A stretch of DNA of 18,079 nucleotides from Asparagopsis taxiformis (Eukaryota > Rhodophyta > Florideophyceae > Bonnemaisoniales > Bonnemaisoniaceae). Shown piece after piece: positions 7,361-16,532 of this stretch. The notes beneath the pieces were generated by a model. That model did not search any database. It saw only the letters and a program-made list of their open reading frames with translations, and was not told the origin of the DNA. The position numbers and the translations under genes were made by a program. Numbering within the stretch: position 1 is the first letter of the stretch; every line of letters begins with the position of its first letter. The stretch covers positions 1-18,079 of the forward strand of contig JALQPE010001287.1 in NCBI GenBank assembly GCA_030407315.1, given 5' to 3'.

Positions 7361-8039
7361 ATGAAAAAACCATTTAGTTGCTCCATCCCTACTCGCCGCT
7401 AACTTTTCCCGCTTAGAAGATGATATACAGCTGGTTAATCAATCCAATGCAGATTGGTTCCATGTGGATATTATGGATGGTAATTTTGTTCCTAATATTT
7501 CCTTCGGCCCTATGATCGTGGAGGCCATCAAAAGTAAGGCCGAACGCCCTTTGATGTGCACTTGATGATCAGTCAACCAGAGCGCTATATTGAACGCTTC
7601 AGAGAGGCGGGTGCAGATGTGATTACCGTAACATTACGAAGCCTGCCCTCACCTCCATAGAACGATCCAGCAGATTAAAGAGACGGGAGCTAAAGCAGGC
7701 GTTGCATTAAACCCACACACCCCGGTTCATCTGCTTCGAGATATTATTGAAGACTTGGATCTAATTTTGATCATGTCGGTTAATCCTGGTTTGGTGGACA
7801 AAAGTTTTATCTACAATTCTCTTTTGAAAATCAGAGAAGTAAAGGATATGCTGGTTAGCCGAAATGCGAATGCACTGATTGAAGTGGATGGGGGCGTGGT
7901 TTACAAAACGCTCAGAAAATCCTGGAAGCCGGGGTGGATGTCTTGGTGGCAGGTAGTAGTGTTTTTTAAAGCAGAAAATCCCAGTCAGGCCATCCAACAA
8001 TTGAAAGATATCGGACACGAGGTTGGCAAAATGGTATAA
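7361..8039 (+). CDS. rpe: Ribulose-phosphate 3-epimerase, frameshifted
   Basis: Interconverts ribulose 5-phosphate and xylulose 5-phosphate in the cytoplasmic pentose phosphate pathway; a metal-dependent TIM barrel. Seen across breaks: [17 protein letters not shown] near the start, the metal-site region [35 protein letters not shown], then the [11 protein letters not shown] region (7633 onward), [26 protein letters not shown] and [12 protein letters not shown]. The phosphate-loop motif normally read NPGFGGQ is disturbed by what looks like one lost T at about 7790. Other breaks are near 7373, 7555, 7633, 7905 and 7965. About 225 residues, the usual size. ATG at 7361 is chosen because the family's [11 protein letters not shown] follows within a few codons. 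It stands alone behind a terminator and its own -7 box. Confident. Confidence 0.95.
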
Positions 8040-8109
8040 GGATTTGCTTGAACTGTATAGTAGAAAACGAATCTGGAACAATTCCATAGAGATTCAGGGG
8101 CATTAGAAA

Positions 8110-8117
8110 TAGCTTTG
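8110..8117 (+). promoter_or_regulatory. Candidate -7 box for the TonB-dependent receptor (TAGCTTTG)
   Basis: TAGCTTTG fits TAnnTTTG and lies 67 bases upstream of the receptor start. No TTG is seen at the -33 distance, so support is from one half-site and position. Confidence 0.4.
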
Positions 8118-8184
8118 TTTTCTTTGCGTTCTATAGCTGAACTGAAAGTTTGGGATAGTTCCACTCTTTTATAAATACGGATGA

Positions 8185-10705
8185 ATGAGACTCTGGACCA
8201 GTACCCTAGTATGTTTTCTGTTTACCCAATGGATAGTCGCACAAAGTACAGCGACCGTTAATGGTACGGTAAAGGACGAAAACAGCGCTCCAATCGAATT
8301 TGTGACGGTTTATATCGATAGCACAAGTATAGCTACCGAAACTGCTCAAAATGGCCGCTACAGCCTTTCTATTCCCGCTAATCAAACTGTTGTTTTGGTG
8401 TTTTCACGTATCGGCTTTAAGGAAGCTCGTACAGAGATAGATCCAATGCCTGCTCGCAGTACCCGACAGGTTGATGTTACTTTGGTGCCGAGTAGTTCGG
8501 AGATCGAAGTAGTGGTGAAGGAGAGCAAGATTCAAGATGCCGGAATCATCAGAGAGGGAGTGGAACAAATTAAGTTATTGCCTTCCACTACGGGAAACCT
8601 GGAAAGTGCACTGCCGCATATTGCGCTAGGTACCAGTGGCGGTACTGGGGGAGAATGAGTTCTCAATACAATGTGAGAGGAGGAAACTACGATGAGAACC
8701 TGGTATATGTAAATGACTTTGAGATTTATCGACCGCAATTGATTCGGGCGGGCCAGCAGGAAGGACTCACTTTTCCAAATATTGACCTAATCAGGGATCT
8801 TTCCTTTTCATCCGGAGGTTTTGCAGCAAAATATGGAGACAAACTTTCATCAGTACTCGATGTGAAATATAAACGCCCTGATAGCCTTAGGGCTTCCGTT
8901 AGTATGAGTTTTTTAGGCGGTTCGGCTCACGTGGAAGGGAGTACAAGTGTAGGAAAAGACTCCTATCGTAAGCTCCGATACTTGGTGGGTGCCCGCTACA
9001 AGACGACACAGTACCTCTTGGGAACCTTAGACGTCAATGGCGAATACACGACGGACTTCTCTGATATTCAGGCTTACGTTACCTATGATCTTAGTCGTGA
9101 TCTGCAACTGGCATCATGGGCAATATCAATCGAAGTGTGTACCAGTTGATCCCGAAAGAGCGGAGTACGGCGCAGGGGTTGATCAGTTTGCGCTGGAGTT
9201 GTTTTCTGTATTTGAAGGGCAAGAGGTGGATGATTTTACTACACAAATGGGAGGATTATCTTTACTTATATTCCAGATCGGGACCGAAACCCCTATTATC
9301 TGAAACTATTAGCCTCTCGTTTTCAAAGTGATGAAAATGAACGCATCGATATCATTGGCGACTACAGCCTGAGACAGATTGAATCAGACCTCGGTAGCAG
9401 CAATTTGGCGAAGTCCTGGCAGAACTTGGAACGGGAACACAACATCAGTTATTCGCAATTTCTTGGATATTCGATTGACAAATATCGAGCATAAAGGGGG
9501 AATCGAATTGCAGCTTGACCCCGATGATCCAGAGGTGACAAGCAGTCATTTTATTCAATACGGAGCAAAGTATCAACGAGAAGAGATTGATGACTGGATC
9601 AATGAATGGGAGAGACTCGATTCTGCCGGTTATTCCCTGCCCTATAATGATGATGCCGTGGAGGTTTTTAGCGTGTTGAAAACTCGGAATCGACTCAACT
9701 CTAATCGCTTCAATGGTTATATCCAGGAAACCTTCACCTGGCGGAAAGAAAGTGTTGCCGAATTGCAGCTTACGGCAGGGGTACGTGCTTCCTATTGGGA
9801 TTTGAACAAGGAAACAATCATAGCACCGAGAGGGCAATTGTTATATAAGCCCTTGGGGGGAGATGGAGATGTCTCTTATCGATTGGCAGGAGGACTGTAT
9901 TTCCAACCGCCCTTCTACCGAGAAATGCGCGGGTTTGATGGCGTCGTCAATACAGATCTACGAGCGCAAAAGTCAGCGCATATAGTGGGAGGAATGACCT
10001 ATGATTTCTATATGGGGAAACGCAATCCCAAGAAATTCCGATTCATTGCCGAGGCGTATTATAAGTCTTTGTGGGATATGGTGCCCTACGAAATCGAGAA
10101 TGTGCGTATCCGCTACTATGCCAACAATGATGCAAGTGGGTATGTAACGGGCATTGATTTCCGCTTGAATGGCGAATTTGTGCCAGATGCTGAATCTTGG
10201 ATCAACCTGTCCTTTCTGAGAGCGCGTGAGCGCCTGGATGGCGTCCAACACCGAGGGTTTGTTCGAAATAACCGGGAATCACTTCCAGTAGATGAAGTAT
10301 CTCGTCCTACAGATCAGTCATGACGATGTCTATGTTCTTTCAAGATTATTTGCGGAAGAATAAGAATGTTAAAATGCACTTGAATTTCACCTTGGGAACT
10401 GGACTTCCTTTTGGTATACCCAATAACAATATAGATCTAAGAAATCCCTATCGCTATGCAGCCTATCATAGGGTTGATATCGGATTCTCTTTTTCATTGT
10501 GGGACCAGGCACGAAGAAATAAACGCCCCAATCACTGGCTCAACTTTACGCGTAGCACTTGGTGAGCCTGGAAGTGTTTAATTTGATGCAAGTCCCGAAC
10601 CAGGCTAGTAATACTTGGATTAAAACAATCCTTGAACAGCAATATGCGATTCCTAATTTCTTGACCTCAAGAAGAATCAATTTGCGCCTGAGGATGGACT
10701 TCTAG
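8185..10705 (+). CDS. TonB-dependent receptor with carboxypeptidase-regulatory-like domain, frameshifted
   Basis: Outer-membrane, energy-coupled importer of an unknown ligand. Order of parts: signal peptide MRLWTSTLVCFLFTQWIVAQ; a regulatory-like beta-sandwich (ATVNGTVKDENSAPIEFVTV, ...FSRIGFKEARTEI) to about residue 110; the plug domain with SSQYNVRGGNYDENLVYVND and the 'SSGGFAAKYGDKLSSVLDV' pattern; then a long barrel up to the typical end QQYAIPNFLTSRRINLRLRM with terminal Phe at the TAG at 10703-10705. Breaks near 8655, 9110, 9265, 9400, 10318 and 10562; at each the next frame continues the family pattern (RPTDQ then MSMFFQDYL). Full length about 840 residues. ATG at 8181 in another frame was rejected since 8185 gives the signal peptide. 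No SusD-like partner follows, so this is not a classic polysaccharide-utilisation pair. Confidence 0.93.
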
Positions 10706-11293
10706 AAATTTTCATGAGAGAGATGGATAAGAACCCATCGGCTCTTGATGGCAACAACTTCAGTATTTTCTAATACTTAAGGTCTATTTTATTCGGAGGC
10801 TTTTCTTTTTAGCTAGGAAATGTGGGAAGGTTTTTCCTTACCCTCTCATTCCATCTGAGAAAACTCACTTAATGGCAGCTTGCACCTGGATCGAGCGGGG
10901 TGGGCTGTTGAGCTTTAAGTAATTTCATCATTGCTAAACCCTAGAATAGGCTGATCGAAAATCCGGCAGATGGACTTGGTTGTGGATGCTCTTATTTTTC
11001 TTATTGGTATTAACAGCTTTATTTTCTGCTTTTGGCGTTCATCTTTTCGAAAAAACAGAAAAGATGGAAATCATAGATAAACCCCATCAGTAGAAAAGAG
11101 GAATAGGGGCACGCTGTTCATATTTCATCATCTAGTTGTAAATAGAACTTTATTGGCAAGAAAGCGAAAACGGAAAGTAGTATTCCCTAAGAAGCCAAAC
11201 TCAAACAGCTTCTTAATAGTTTGCTATTTAACCGGGGGTTGCTTACCCGGAACTGTCGTGTAATCTACTGTTGAAAATTTAAAATATACCATC
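10706..11293. other. Intergenic region, with a possible 35-residue membrane peptide
   Basis: No terminator with a clean T-run follows the receptor, though AGTATT-ttct-AATACT sits at about 10764-10779. A 35-codon frame at 10986-11093 reads MLLFFLLVLTALFSAFGVHL followed by a charged end FEKTEKMEIIDKPHQ, a good single membrane helix; the open frame extends upstream as GRWTWLW before it. It could be a small membrane protein, but there is no family match I can name. A GC-rich inverted pair, CCGGG/CCCGG, lies at about 11232-11252 just ahead of the next gene. Confidence 0.35.
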
Positions 11294-11689
11294 ATGAAAA
11301 AACTAGTTTATTTGCTCTTTTGTAGCACCTGCCTATTGCTACTGCCTGCGGAAGGTTCGGCTTTTTTCATTCATCCTGCCGAAGAAGCCATTGAAATAGA
11401 TGCCAAAACGCAGAAAAAACTGGATAAGGCTCAACGTAAAGAAGCCAAGATGAAGAAGCGGATGGATAAACTGGAAAAGAAATTAGAAAAGAAGGGAATA
11501 GACGTGAAGAGAGAAGTATGGGATGATAACCGCTTCAGATATGGCGTGTTGTTGTTGGGCGCAGCCATCGTACTAGGAATCTTATCAGCATTATTGGCGG
11601 GAGTGGGAGTGATTAATTTTATAGCGGGAATCTTTGCCTTGGGTGGAATAATCCTGATGATTTGGTCCCTGGTAGAATACTACGGGTAG
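11294..11689 (+). CDS. Small exported/membrane protein with coiled coil
   Basis: 131 residues, one of the few genes here with an intact frame. Signal peptide MKKLVYLLFCSTCLLLLPAE, then a short linker (FFIHPAEEAIEIDAKT), then about 35 residues of Lys/Glu-rich helix (KKLDKAQRKEAKMKKRMDKL and onward) that should form a coiled coil, then DVKREVWDDNRFRYG and two hydrophobic segments (GVLLLGAAIVLGILSALLAG and NFIAGIFALGGIILMIWSLV) ending EYYG. The start has a typical Bacteroidota leader, ATATACCATC before ATG. Similar small 'coiled coil plus two helices' proteins are common in the phylum and mostly unnamed; a membrane-organising role is only a guess. Followed by a strong hairpin shared with the convergent START-like gene. 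Confidence 0.8.
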   Translation: MKKLVYLLFCSTCLLLLPAEGSAFFIHPAEEAIEIDAKTQKKLDKAQRKEAKMKKRMDKLEKKLEKKGIDVKREVWDDNRFRYGVLLLGAAIVLGILSALLAGVGVINFIAGIFALGGIILMIWSLVEYYG

Positions 11690-11706
11690 CGGCCCTTCGA
11701 AAAGAA

Positions 11707-11766
11707 AAAGCGCCTGTCCAAGCTTTTGAGAAAATCTTAGAGACTTTCAGCTTAGGCAGGCGCTTT
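11707..11766. terminator. Long two-way terminator hairpin
   Basis: AAAGCGCCTG (11707-11716) pairs with CAGGCGCTTT (11757-11766), extended inward by AAGCT/AGCTT. It lies between the stops of two convergent genes (11689 and 11794) and has an A-run on the left and T-run on the right, so it can serve both. Confidence 0.7.
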
Positions 11767-11793
11767 ACGTAAATATGCATCGAAGAGGCTAAA

Positions 11794-12172
11794 TTAGCCT
11801 CCAGTTTCTTTCTTTAATACTTCCAGTTGAGTTGCCCATAATTGTGTCTGATCATCCACTTCGTCATCATCGCAGTAGTCTGTCACCAACAATATGGTTT
11901 CTCCTGTTACTGGAGACTTTTCAATTTTGAACTCTAGATATTCATTCTCATCATCAGCATCTTCCCATTTAAAGCGGATTAATTCATCTCGATGTCTTCC
12001 ACTAACTCTGCAACTTCTTCACTGCCTTCCCAGACGAAGGTGAAGGTAGAATCCTGTATATCTACTTCATCACAAAACCAACGAATCAATCGATCAGGGG
12101 TTGTAAAGAACTTATAAAGAATGGATGGGGATGCCCGAAACAGGAATTCTAAGCTAATTTTACTCTTTCCAT
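11794..12172 (-). CDS. START-like domain protein (SRPBCC superfamily), frameshifted
   Basis: A small acidic cytoplasmic protein of the START-like group typical of Bacteroidota; ligand and role are unknown. Reading on the minus strand from ATG at 12172, after one lost A in the third codon: KISLEFLFRASPSILYKFFT, TPDRLIRWFCDEVDIQDSTF, TFVWEGSEEVAELVED, then a second break near 11990 and DELIRFKWEDADDENEYLEF, KIEKSPVTGETILLVTDYCD, ending WATQLEVLKKETGG at the TAA at 11796-11794. About 126 residues, full family length. The pattern RW.CD.VD and WE..DD...EYL..K..KSPVTGET matches what I know of this family. Both breaks are single missing bases, one clearly in an A-run. It converges on the membrane protein and diverges from rpoD. 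Confidence 0.85.
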
Positions 12173-12700
12173 AATGGAATTTGTTAATTCAAGATGACTA
12201 CTGTGGTGAGTTGGTCAAAAGTTTTACTTACTCATTATCACTGAAATGAAAATCCTTCGAAAAGGACTATATATCAGCATTTTAGGAGTCGTCCCCACAA
12301 TAAAAAGGAAAAAAATGATTTTTCCAAATTAATTTTCGCGGAAAGGGATGAGCAACCCACGAGGGATACTGCAATAGTTAGATCAAGGGGATCAAAGTAT
12401 AGGCAAAAAACTTTTTCATTCTATGAATTGTTACTGTTTTCTGTGGGCCTTAAGGCTTGACTGGTACGTTAATTTAGCGTAACTTTGCGACCGGAAAACT
12501 TTGAACAAAACCCAATAGATTAGCATTAATGTCGACAAATAAGGCAAAAACTATTTTGGAATCACATTTCTTTTATTAGATATTTTTTTCCAAAATGTAA
12601 ATACCTATCCCAACTCTTTCCATATTGCAAATTGCCAGAAAACCAGAAACGACGCCAAACAACATAAGTTAACTTAAAATTTATAAAGCACAATTAATAG
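12173..12700. other. Intergenic region carrying the rpoD promoter and a long leader
   Basis: Apart from the rpoD promoter it holds a hairpin GGAAAAA-aatga-TTTTTCC at about 12307-12325 without a T-tract, a 28-codon frame from 12246 that I do not support as a gene, and a palindrome AAGTTAACTT near 12666-12675 shortly before the rpoD start. Confidence 0.4.
12457..12487 (+). promoter_or_regulatory. rpoD promoter (TTG - 20 - TAACTTTG)
   Basis: TTG at 12457-12459 and TAACTTTG at 12480-12487 are separated by 20 bases, the canonical Bacteroidota -33/-7 arrangement for the primary sigma factor. Predicted transcription start is near 12494, which leaves an untranslated leader of about 205 bases before rpoD, long enough for post-transcriptional control. 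Confidence 0.75.
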
Positions 12701-13572
12701 ATGAGACAGCTTAAGATCACGAAGTCTATTACGAATAGAGAGAGCCAATCACTTGAGAAGTATCTACAGGAAATCGGGAAAGTGGACCTCTTGACACCAG
12801 AGGAGGAGGTAGAACTCGCCAAAAGAATCAAACAAGGTGATCAAGCTGCCCTGGAAAAATTGACAAAGGCAAACTTGCGTTTTCGTAGTTTCTGTTGCGA
12901 AGCAATATCAAAACCAAGGTCTTTCTTTGAGTGATTTGATCAATGAAGGTAACCTGGGATTGATTAAGGCAGCCCAAAGATTTGATGAAAACTCGTGGTT
13001 TCAAATTCATTTCTTACGCCGTTTGGTGGATTCGCCAATCTATCCTTCAGGCGCTAGCGGAACAATCTCGTATCGTACGACTGCCACTCAATAAGGTCGG
13101 ATCTTTGAATAAGATCAACAAAGCCTTTTCCGAATTAGAGCAAGAGTACGAGCGCGAACCATCGCCAGAGGAATTGGCCGAAATGCTGGATATTCCTACG
13201 GAAGAGGTAGAAACAACTCTAGGTGTGGCTGCTCGCCATGTATCTATGGATGCGCCCTTTGTAGAAGGGGAAGATAATTCCTTACTAGATGTATTGGAAA
13301 ACAATGCAACGCCAGAAACGGATCAAGCATTGGAATACAATGAATCTCTTCGCCGCGAGATCGAGCGCTCTTTGGCTACCTTGACCGACCGCCAATGTGA
13401 TGTCATCAAATTGTATTTTGGGATCGGTGTAGAACATCCCATGTCATTGGAAGATATCGGCGAGAAATTTGGCTTGACTCGTGAAAGAGTACGCCAGATT
13501 AAAGACAAGGCCATCAATAAATTGCGCAGTGCTAACCGAAGTAAATTGCTGAAAAACTATCTTGGAGCATAA
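12701..13572 (+). CDS. rpoD: Primary sigma factor of RNA polymerase (RpoD/SigA type), frameshifted
   Basis: Housekeeping sigma-70 of the Bacteroidota type, about 289 residues, lacking region 1.1. Region 1.2: [40 protein letters not shown]. Region 2: NLRF, then after a break [32 protein letters not shown], then [20 protein letters not shown] (the -10 recognition helix region). Region 3: [20 protein letters not shown]. Region 4: [19 protein letters not shown] and the helix-turn-helix [20 protein letters not shown], ending NYLGA. Two breaks, near 12885 and 12987, both look like one extra base in a homopolymer (TTTT for TTT, AAAA for AAA), and the two halves join exactly as the family requires. 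A living cell cannot lack this gene, so these are almost surely sequence errors. Single-gene unit with its own promoter and terminator. Confidence 0.97.
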
Positions 13573-13601
13573 ACCTATTCAGAAGATAAAGTTATAATAA
13601 C

Positions 13602-13637
13602 AAAAAAGTCGATCCAGCTTGCTGGATCGACTTTTTT
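13602..13637 (+). terminator. rpoD intrinsic terminator
   Basis: A perfect stem (AGTCGATCCAGC with GCTGGATCGACT, TT loop) flanked by six A on the left and six T on the right. It lies 30 bases past the rpoD stop and also faces the end of the convergent Lrp-type gene. Confidence 0.92.
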
Positions 13638-13669
13638 GTTGACCTTTTTCCGAAATAGGTTGTATCTGT

Positions 13670-14163
13670 CTAATTAGTTGGATTCTTCGACCACTTCCTC
13701 GCATCAGCTTCTAGAATATGTATAGGCCGGTTGATGCTTTCCTGCAAAGAAATAAATGTTTCGGTTCGTTGAATTCCCTGGATCTTTTGGATCTTATCAT
13801 GAAGCACTTCTCGTAGGTGCCGCGTATCCTTACAGATGATTTTGGCGAAGATGTTATATAAACCAGTAGTATAATGTGCACCGACAACTTCAGGTATCTT
13901 TTCTAACTCTCTGGATACATCGTCGTACAAAGAACTTTTATCTAAATAAATACCTAAAAAGGCACTAATATCATACCCTAACTTAGCATGATCCACAACC
14001 AGGTGATAACCTTTCACAATTCCTGCTTCAGCCAATTTATTCATCCGAACGTGAATAGTCCCTCCAGAAACGTATAACTGTTGTGCGATCTCTGTATAAG
14101 CTTCTTTGCATTCTCCATCAAAATGGAAAGAATTTGCTTATCCAGTTTATCAATTTCTTTCAT
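13670..14163 (-). CDS. Lrp/AsnC-family transcriptional regulator, frameshifted once
   Basis: DNA-binding regulator that usually senses amino acids through its C-terminal RAM domain and works as dimers or octamers. Reading from ATG at 14163: MKEIDKLDKQILSILMENAK, then a single break near 14105, then YTEIAQQLYVSGGTIHVRMN (the helix-turn-helix), KLAEAGIVKGYHLVVDHAKL, then the RAM domain GYDISAFLGIYLDKSSLYDD, ELEKIPEVVGAHYTTGLYNI, FAKIICKDTRHLREVLHDKI, ending in KWSKNPTN at the TAG at 13672-13670. About 164 residues, normal or slightly long. The break is one lost base in AAAG. The SGGTIHVRMNKL helix is typical of Bacteroidota paralogues. The gene stands alone with a canonical promoter and a short leader; autoregulation is common in the family but not shown here. 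Confidence 0.93.
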
Positions 14164-14189
14164 GCTGTATAGTTTTGAAAAATTTTAAA

Positions 14190-14219
14190 CAAAGGTAGTT
14201 TTTGTTTTTTAATTATCAA
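14190..14219 (-). promoter_or_regulatory. Promoter of the Lrp/AsnC gene (TTG - 19 - TACCTTTG)
   Basis: On the minus strand TTG (14219-14217) and TACCTTTG (14197-14190) are 19 bases apart, matching the Bacteroidota consensus. The predicted start lies near 14183, leaving a leader of about 20 bases. Confidence 0.75.
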
Positions 14220-14815
14220 AAAAGGGCTAGGTTGAGTTTTTATCTTTGATTTTTTCACAATAATTCATGGATATCTTTCAAAAGCGAAATTGTGTAAGGT
14301 TTTGAGCAAATGGGGCAGATAGGTCAACTTTTCGCTTATGCCTTTGGAAGAGCATTATTGTCCCTTTTAAGGGTGAATTATCTAAAAAAGATAAGCTAGG
14401 TAAGGGGGAGGAAGCGGCAAAAGCATCTATTTTTAGAGCGACCTGAATAGCTAAGACAGAATTTTTTTGGAAGATATCTCTAGCAATATCTTTGGACTGT
14501 TTTCAACATTAATTTACTTACATTTGTATAACTTTAGACAGCTAAGGATTAGGGATAAATAAACTGTAGAAATAGGCGAAATATTTTTTCATCAAACAAG
14601 GCTTTAAGAGCTATCCCGATAGCTATATCTGAAGCCTATCCTAGATAGTTAGTCCCCATTTTTGTCGGGAAGGTTTTTTGTAAGATCGTATGATAGAAAA
14701 AGATAAACACTTAGCTGTGTTTCTATTTGTGTCTCCTTCCTAATTTTTGTGGCAGGAAATATACTCATAACATTACCTCCTAATTTCCGTTTATAGCTAT
14801 TGAAAACCTTAAGAA
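14220..14815. other. Intergenic region before the S41 protease, with promoter-like box and hairpin
   Basis: TACATTTG at 14519-14526 is an exact TAnnTTTG box on the plus strand; the nearest upstream TTG is 24 bases away. It lies 290 bases upstream of the protease start. Between them is a composite stem-loop at 14599-14637: outer AGGCTT/AAGCCT and inner GCTAT-cccg-ATAGC. No long T-run directly follows. This may be a structured leader or a separate small RNA. An ORF on the minus strand at 14649-14876 is not supported. Confidence 0.4.
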
Positions 14816-16530
14816 ATGCCTGAATCGAGACCGAATACAAAGAGATGGAGTACCTGGCTTCCATTGCTACTTGCACTTGCTTTGGTGCTGGGTATGCTGA
14901 TTGGAATGGAGCTTCAAACGGTGACCCCCACAGTGGTCATCAGTGACGCCACCGCCGATGGAAGCACAAGCTTAGGCCAAGGGAAGATTGAAGAACTGAT
15001 TCGATACATAGAAGCAAAATATGTGGATGAAGTAGATCGCGATAAGCTTATTCAACAAGCGATTGACAATATTCTTGAAACGCTGGATCCACATTCCAAC
15101 TATATATCAGCCGAGCAACTAAAGAAGTCAATGATCAATTAGAAGGAAACTTTGACGGAATTGGCGTGGAGTTTTTAATCGTTGAAGATACTGTGGTGGT
15201 CGTAGCTGCGATGGCCGGAGGGCCCTCTGAATCAGTCGGTATCTTGGCTGGAGACAAGATCGTAGAAGTCGAAGGAAAGCCTATCGCTGGCAAGGATAAA
15301 TCCAATCGCGATATCGTCATCTGCTGAAAGGCGAGAAAGGCTCCGCTGTAAATATTGGCGTGATTCGAGGGAGCAATCCCATTGTTCAAAATTTCAATAT
15401 AGTTAGGGACGAAATTCCCATGCATAGTGTGGATGTATCCTATATGGCCGACCAAAAGACGGGGTACATCAAGTTGAATCGCTTCAGTGCTACAACGTAT
15501 GAAGAGTTTATGAAGGGCGTGGAAAAGATGATCGAGGAAGATGAGATGGAAGACCTAATTATTGACTTGCGCCACAATCCCGGAGGGTATCTCAAGCAAG
15601 CGACTAATTTTTGAGCCAATTGTTTAAAGACAAGGAGCAACTACTCGTCTACACAAAAGGGCGATCTGTTAATCGGGATGAATATGAATCTACAGGAAGA
15701 CCCTTTTTTGATATAGGAGACATTACGGTCTTGATCGATGAGGGATCAGCCTCTGCCAGCGAGATTTTGGCCGGTGCTATCCAGGATCATGATCGAGGTG
15801 TAATTCTTGGCCGCCGTTCCTTTGGTAAAGGTTTGGTTCAGGAACAATACAAATTAAGAGATGGATCAGCTTTGCGCTTAACCGTTGCGCGCTATTATAC
15901 ACCTTCTGGGCGCTCCATCCAAAACCATATGACGACGTCAAGAAATATGATAGCGATATGCAGGATCGCTATGAATCAGGCGAACTTTCTTCTCAAGAAA
16001 ATATACAAATTGGTGACACTACAGAATACTATACACCAATGGTAATGTAGTGTACGGAGGTGGGGGAATACACCCTGATGTATTCGTGGCCATAGATACG
16101 GTCTTGCTGAATAAAACCTATCTAACCTTACGGCAACATGCCTCTCAGTTTGCTTTTCGCTATTTTGAAACACATCCAGACTTAAGAATTCGGAATTCAA
16201 TCAATTGGATCGTTTCAAGACGGAGTATAATGTAGACAATGATATGGTCAACGAGTTTCTGGCATATGCTAAAGAAAAGGGCGTTGAAGCTAGTAGTAAA
16301 GAAGTCCGACCTGTTATCACAGAGCTTAAGCGATTGCTAAAGGCTCGCTTGCTAAACATCTGTTTGGTGACGAAGGATTTTACAGCACCTGGAACGATGG
16401 CGATCCCATGGTTCGAAAGGCCCTTGAAGTGTTACAATTGTCTGATCCAGTTACTGTTACCAAAGAGCAGCAAGAAAAAAATAGAGACCCTTTCATTCGG
16501 ACCATTCTTCTTGTATTCCTGTTTCTTTGA
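14816..16530 (+). CDS. S41 C-terminal processing peptidase (CtpA/Prc type) with PDZ domain, frameshifted
   Basis: Periplasmic, membrane-anchored serine protease with a Ser/Lys dyad. Parts in order: a single N-terminal membrane segment (LPLLLALALVLGMLIGMELQ); helical region VDRDKLIQQAIDNILETLDP, HSNYISAEQL; the PDZ domain GNFDGIGVEFLIVEDTVVVV, SVGILAGDKIVEVEGKPIAG; the protease core KTGYIKLNRFSATTYEEFMK, DLIIDLRHNPGGYL, then VLIDEGSASASEILAGAIQD with the nucleophile Ser in GSASAS, and RRSFGKGLVQEQYKL with the catalytic Lys; then YYTPSGRSIQ, GGGGIHPDVF and a helical C-terminus. At least seven breaks (near 15125, 15330, 15605, 15923, 16038, 16185 and 16350), each a single missing base, several in A- or T-runs. 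About 573 residues, normal. Stop TGA 16528-16530, 2 bases before the next ATG, so probably co-transcribed. Confidence 0.94.
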
Positions 16531-16532
16531 TC

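Noticed and set aside
12246..12332. 28-codon frame MKILRKGLYISILGVV
   Set aside because: Too short, no conserved features, and it lies in the leader/promoter gap before rpoD.
12701..13572. Programmed frameshifting or true pseudogene status of rpoD
   Set aside because: Two compensable homopolymer insertions in an essential gene, in a contig full of such indels, are far better explained as sequence errors.
14649..14876. 75-codon minus-strand frame overlapping the S41 protease start
   Set aside because: Its start lies inside the protease membrane segment and it has no recognisable features.
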